A stretch of DNA of 20,752 nt from NCBI GenBank assembly GCA_964638865.1, contig CAZXBG010000068.1, positions 1 through 20,752 on the forward strand, in the 5' to 3' direction. Below are positions 20,731-20,752 of this stretch, piece by piece (the stretch's first letter is position 1; every line of letters begins with the position of its first letter). A model generated the notes under the pieces. That model ran no database searches and was not told the origin of the DNA. It worked only from the letters and a program-made list of their open reading frames with translations. Origin of the DNA: UBA7236 sp964638865. Lineage in GTDB: Bacteria > Bacteroidota > Bacteroidia > Chitinophagales > BACL12. A program made the position numbers and the translations under genes.

Positions 20731-20752
20731 TGGATCACTAAGGATGGTACTT

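Overview
The window looks like a chromosomal segment of a Bacteroidota bacterium. It is AT-rich, and several start regions carry the phylum's -7 promoter element (TAnnTTTG). Apart from one striking exception, ribosome-binding sites are absent or weak. One secreted protein ends in a type IX secretion (T9SS) sorting domain. The heptose kinase points to an LPS-bearing cell. I cannot name the genus.

Region 1 (1-3.3 kb) is a TetR-regulated cluster that is partly decayed. A TetR-family repressor faces a truncated, inactivated beta-carbonic anhydrase across a shared promoter with a 21-bp perfect palindrome. Behind the remnant run an amphi-Trp small protein, a zf-TFIIB zinc-finger protein, a TerC-family membrane protein and a DedA pseudogene carrying stop codons and a frame break. 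Region 2 (3.3-5.4 kb) holds a seven-bladed Asp-box propeller protein with a T9SS tail, flanked by gene-poor DNA.

Region 3 (5.4-10.95 kb) is the most interesting part: an inorganic-carbon locus. A LysR regulator (own terminator, own promoter) diverges from a tightly spaced five-gene run: an exported beta-carbonic anhydrase, a DUF6671-type protein with two zinc ribbons, a dihydroorotase-like amidohydrolase with an altered metal-site motif, a small protein that aligns with the beta-carbonic-anhydrase core but lacks its catalytic dyad, and an SbtA-type sodium/bicarbonate symporter. My working hypothesis is CO2/bicarbonate-responsive supply of bicarbonate to biosynthesis, perhaps carbamoyl-phosphate and pyrimidine synthesis. 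The alternative is a set of backup copies of zinc enzymes.

Region 4 (10.95-14.8 kb) holds a polytopic GT-C-like membrane protein on the minus strand, then a plus-strand pair: a class I aminotransferase and an RfaE1/HldA-type heptose-7-phosphate kinase. Region 5 (14.8-18.1 kb) is gene-poor and eroded. It has an agmatine-deiminase-family gene whose lipoprotein signal peptide is cut by a stop codon, two overlapping small unknown genes behind a 24-bp palindrome, an IS1182-type transposase N-terminal remnant, other fragments, and two copies of a hairpin-forming 34-bp repeat. Region 6 (18.1-20.75 kb) has a MacB/FtsX-type ABC permease divergent from queA, then a tail of heptanucleotide tandem repeats.

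No rRNA, tRNA, CRISPR array or complete insertion sequence was seen. All functional calls are by reading motifs; no database search was run.
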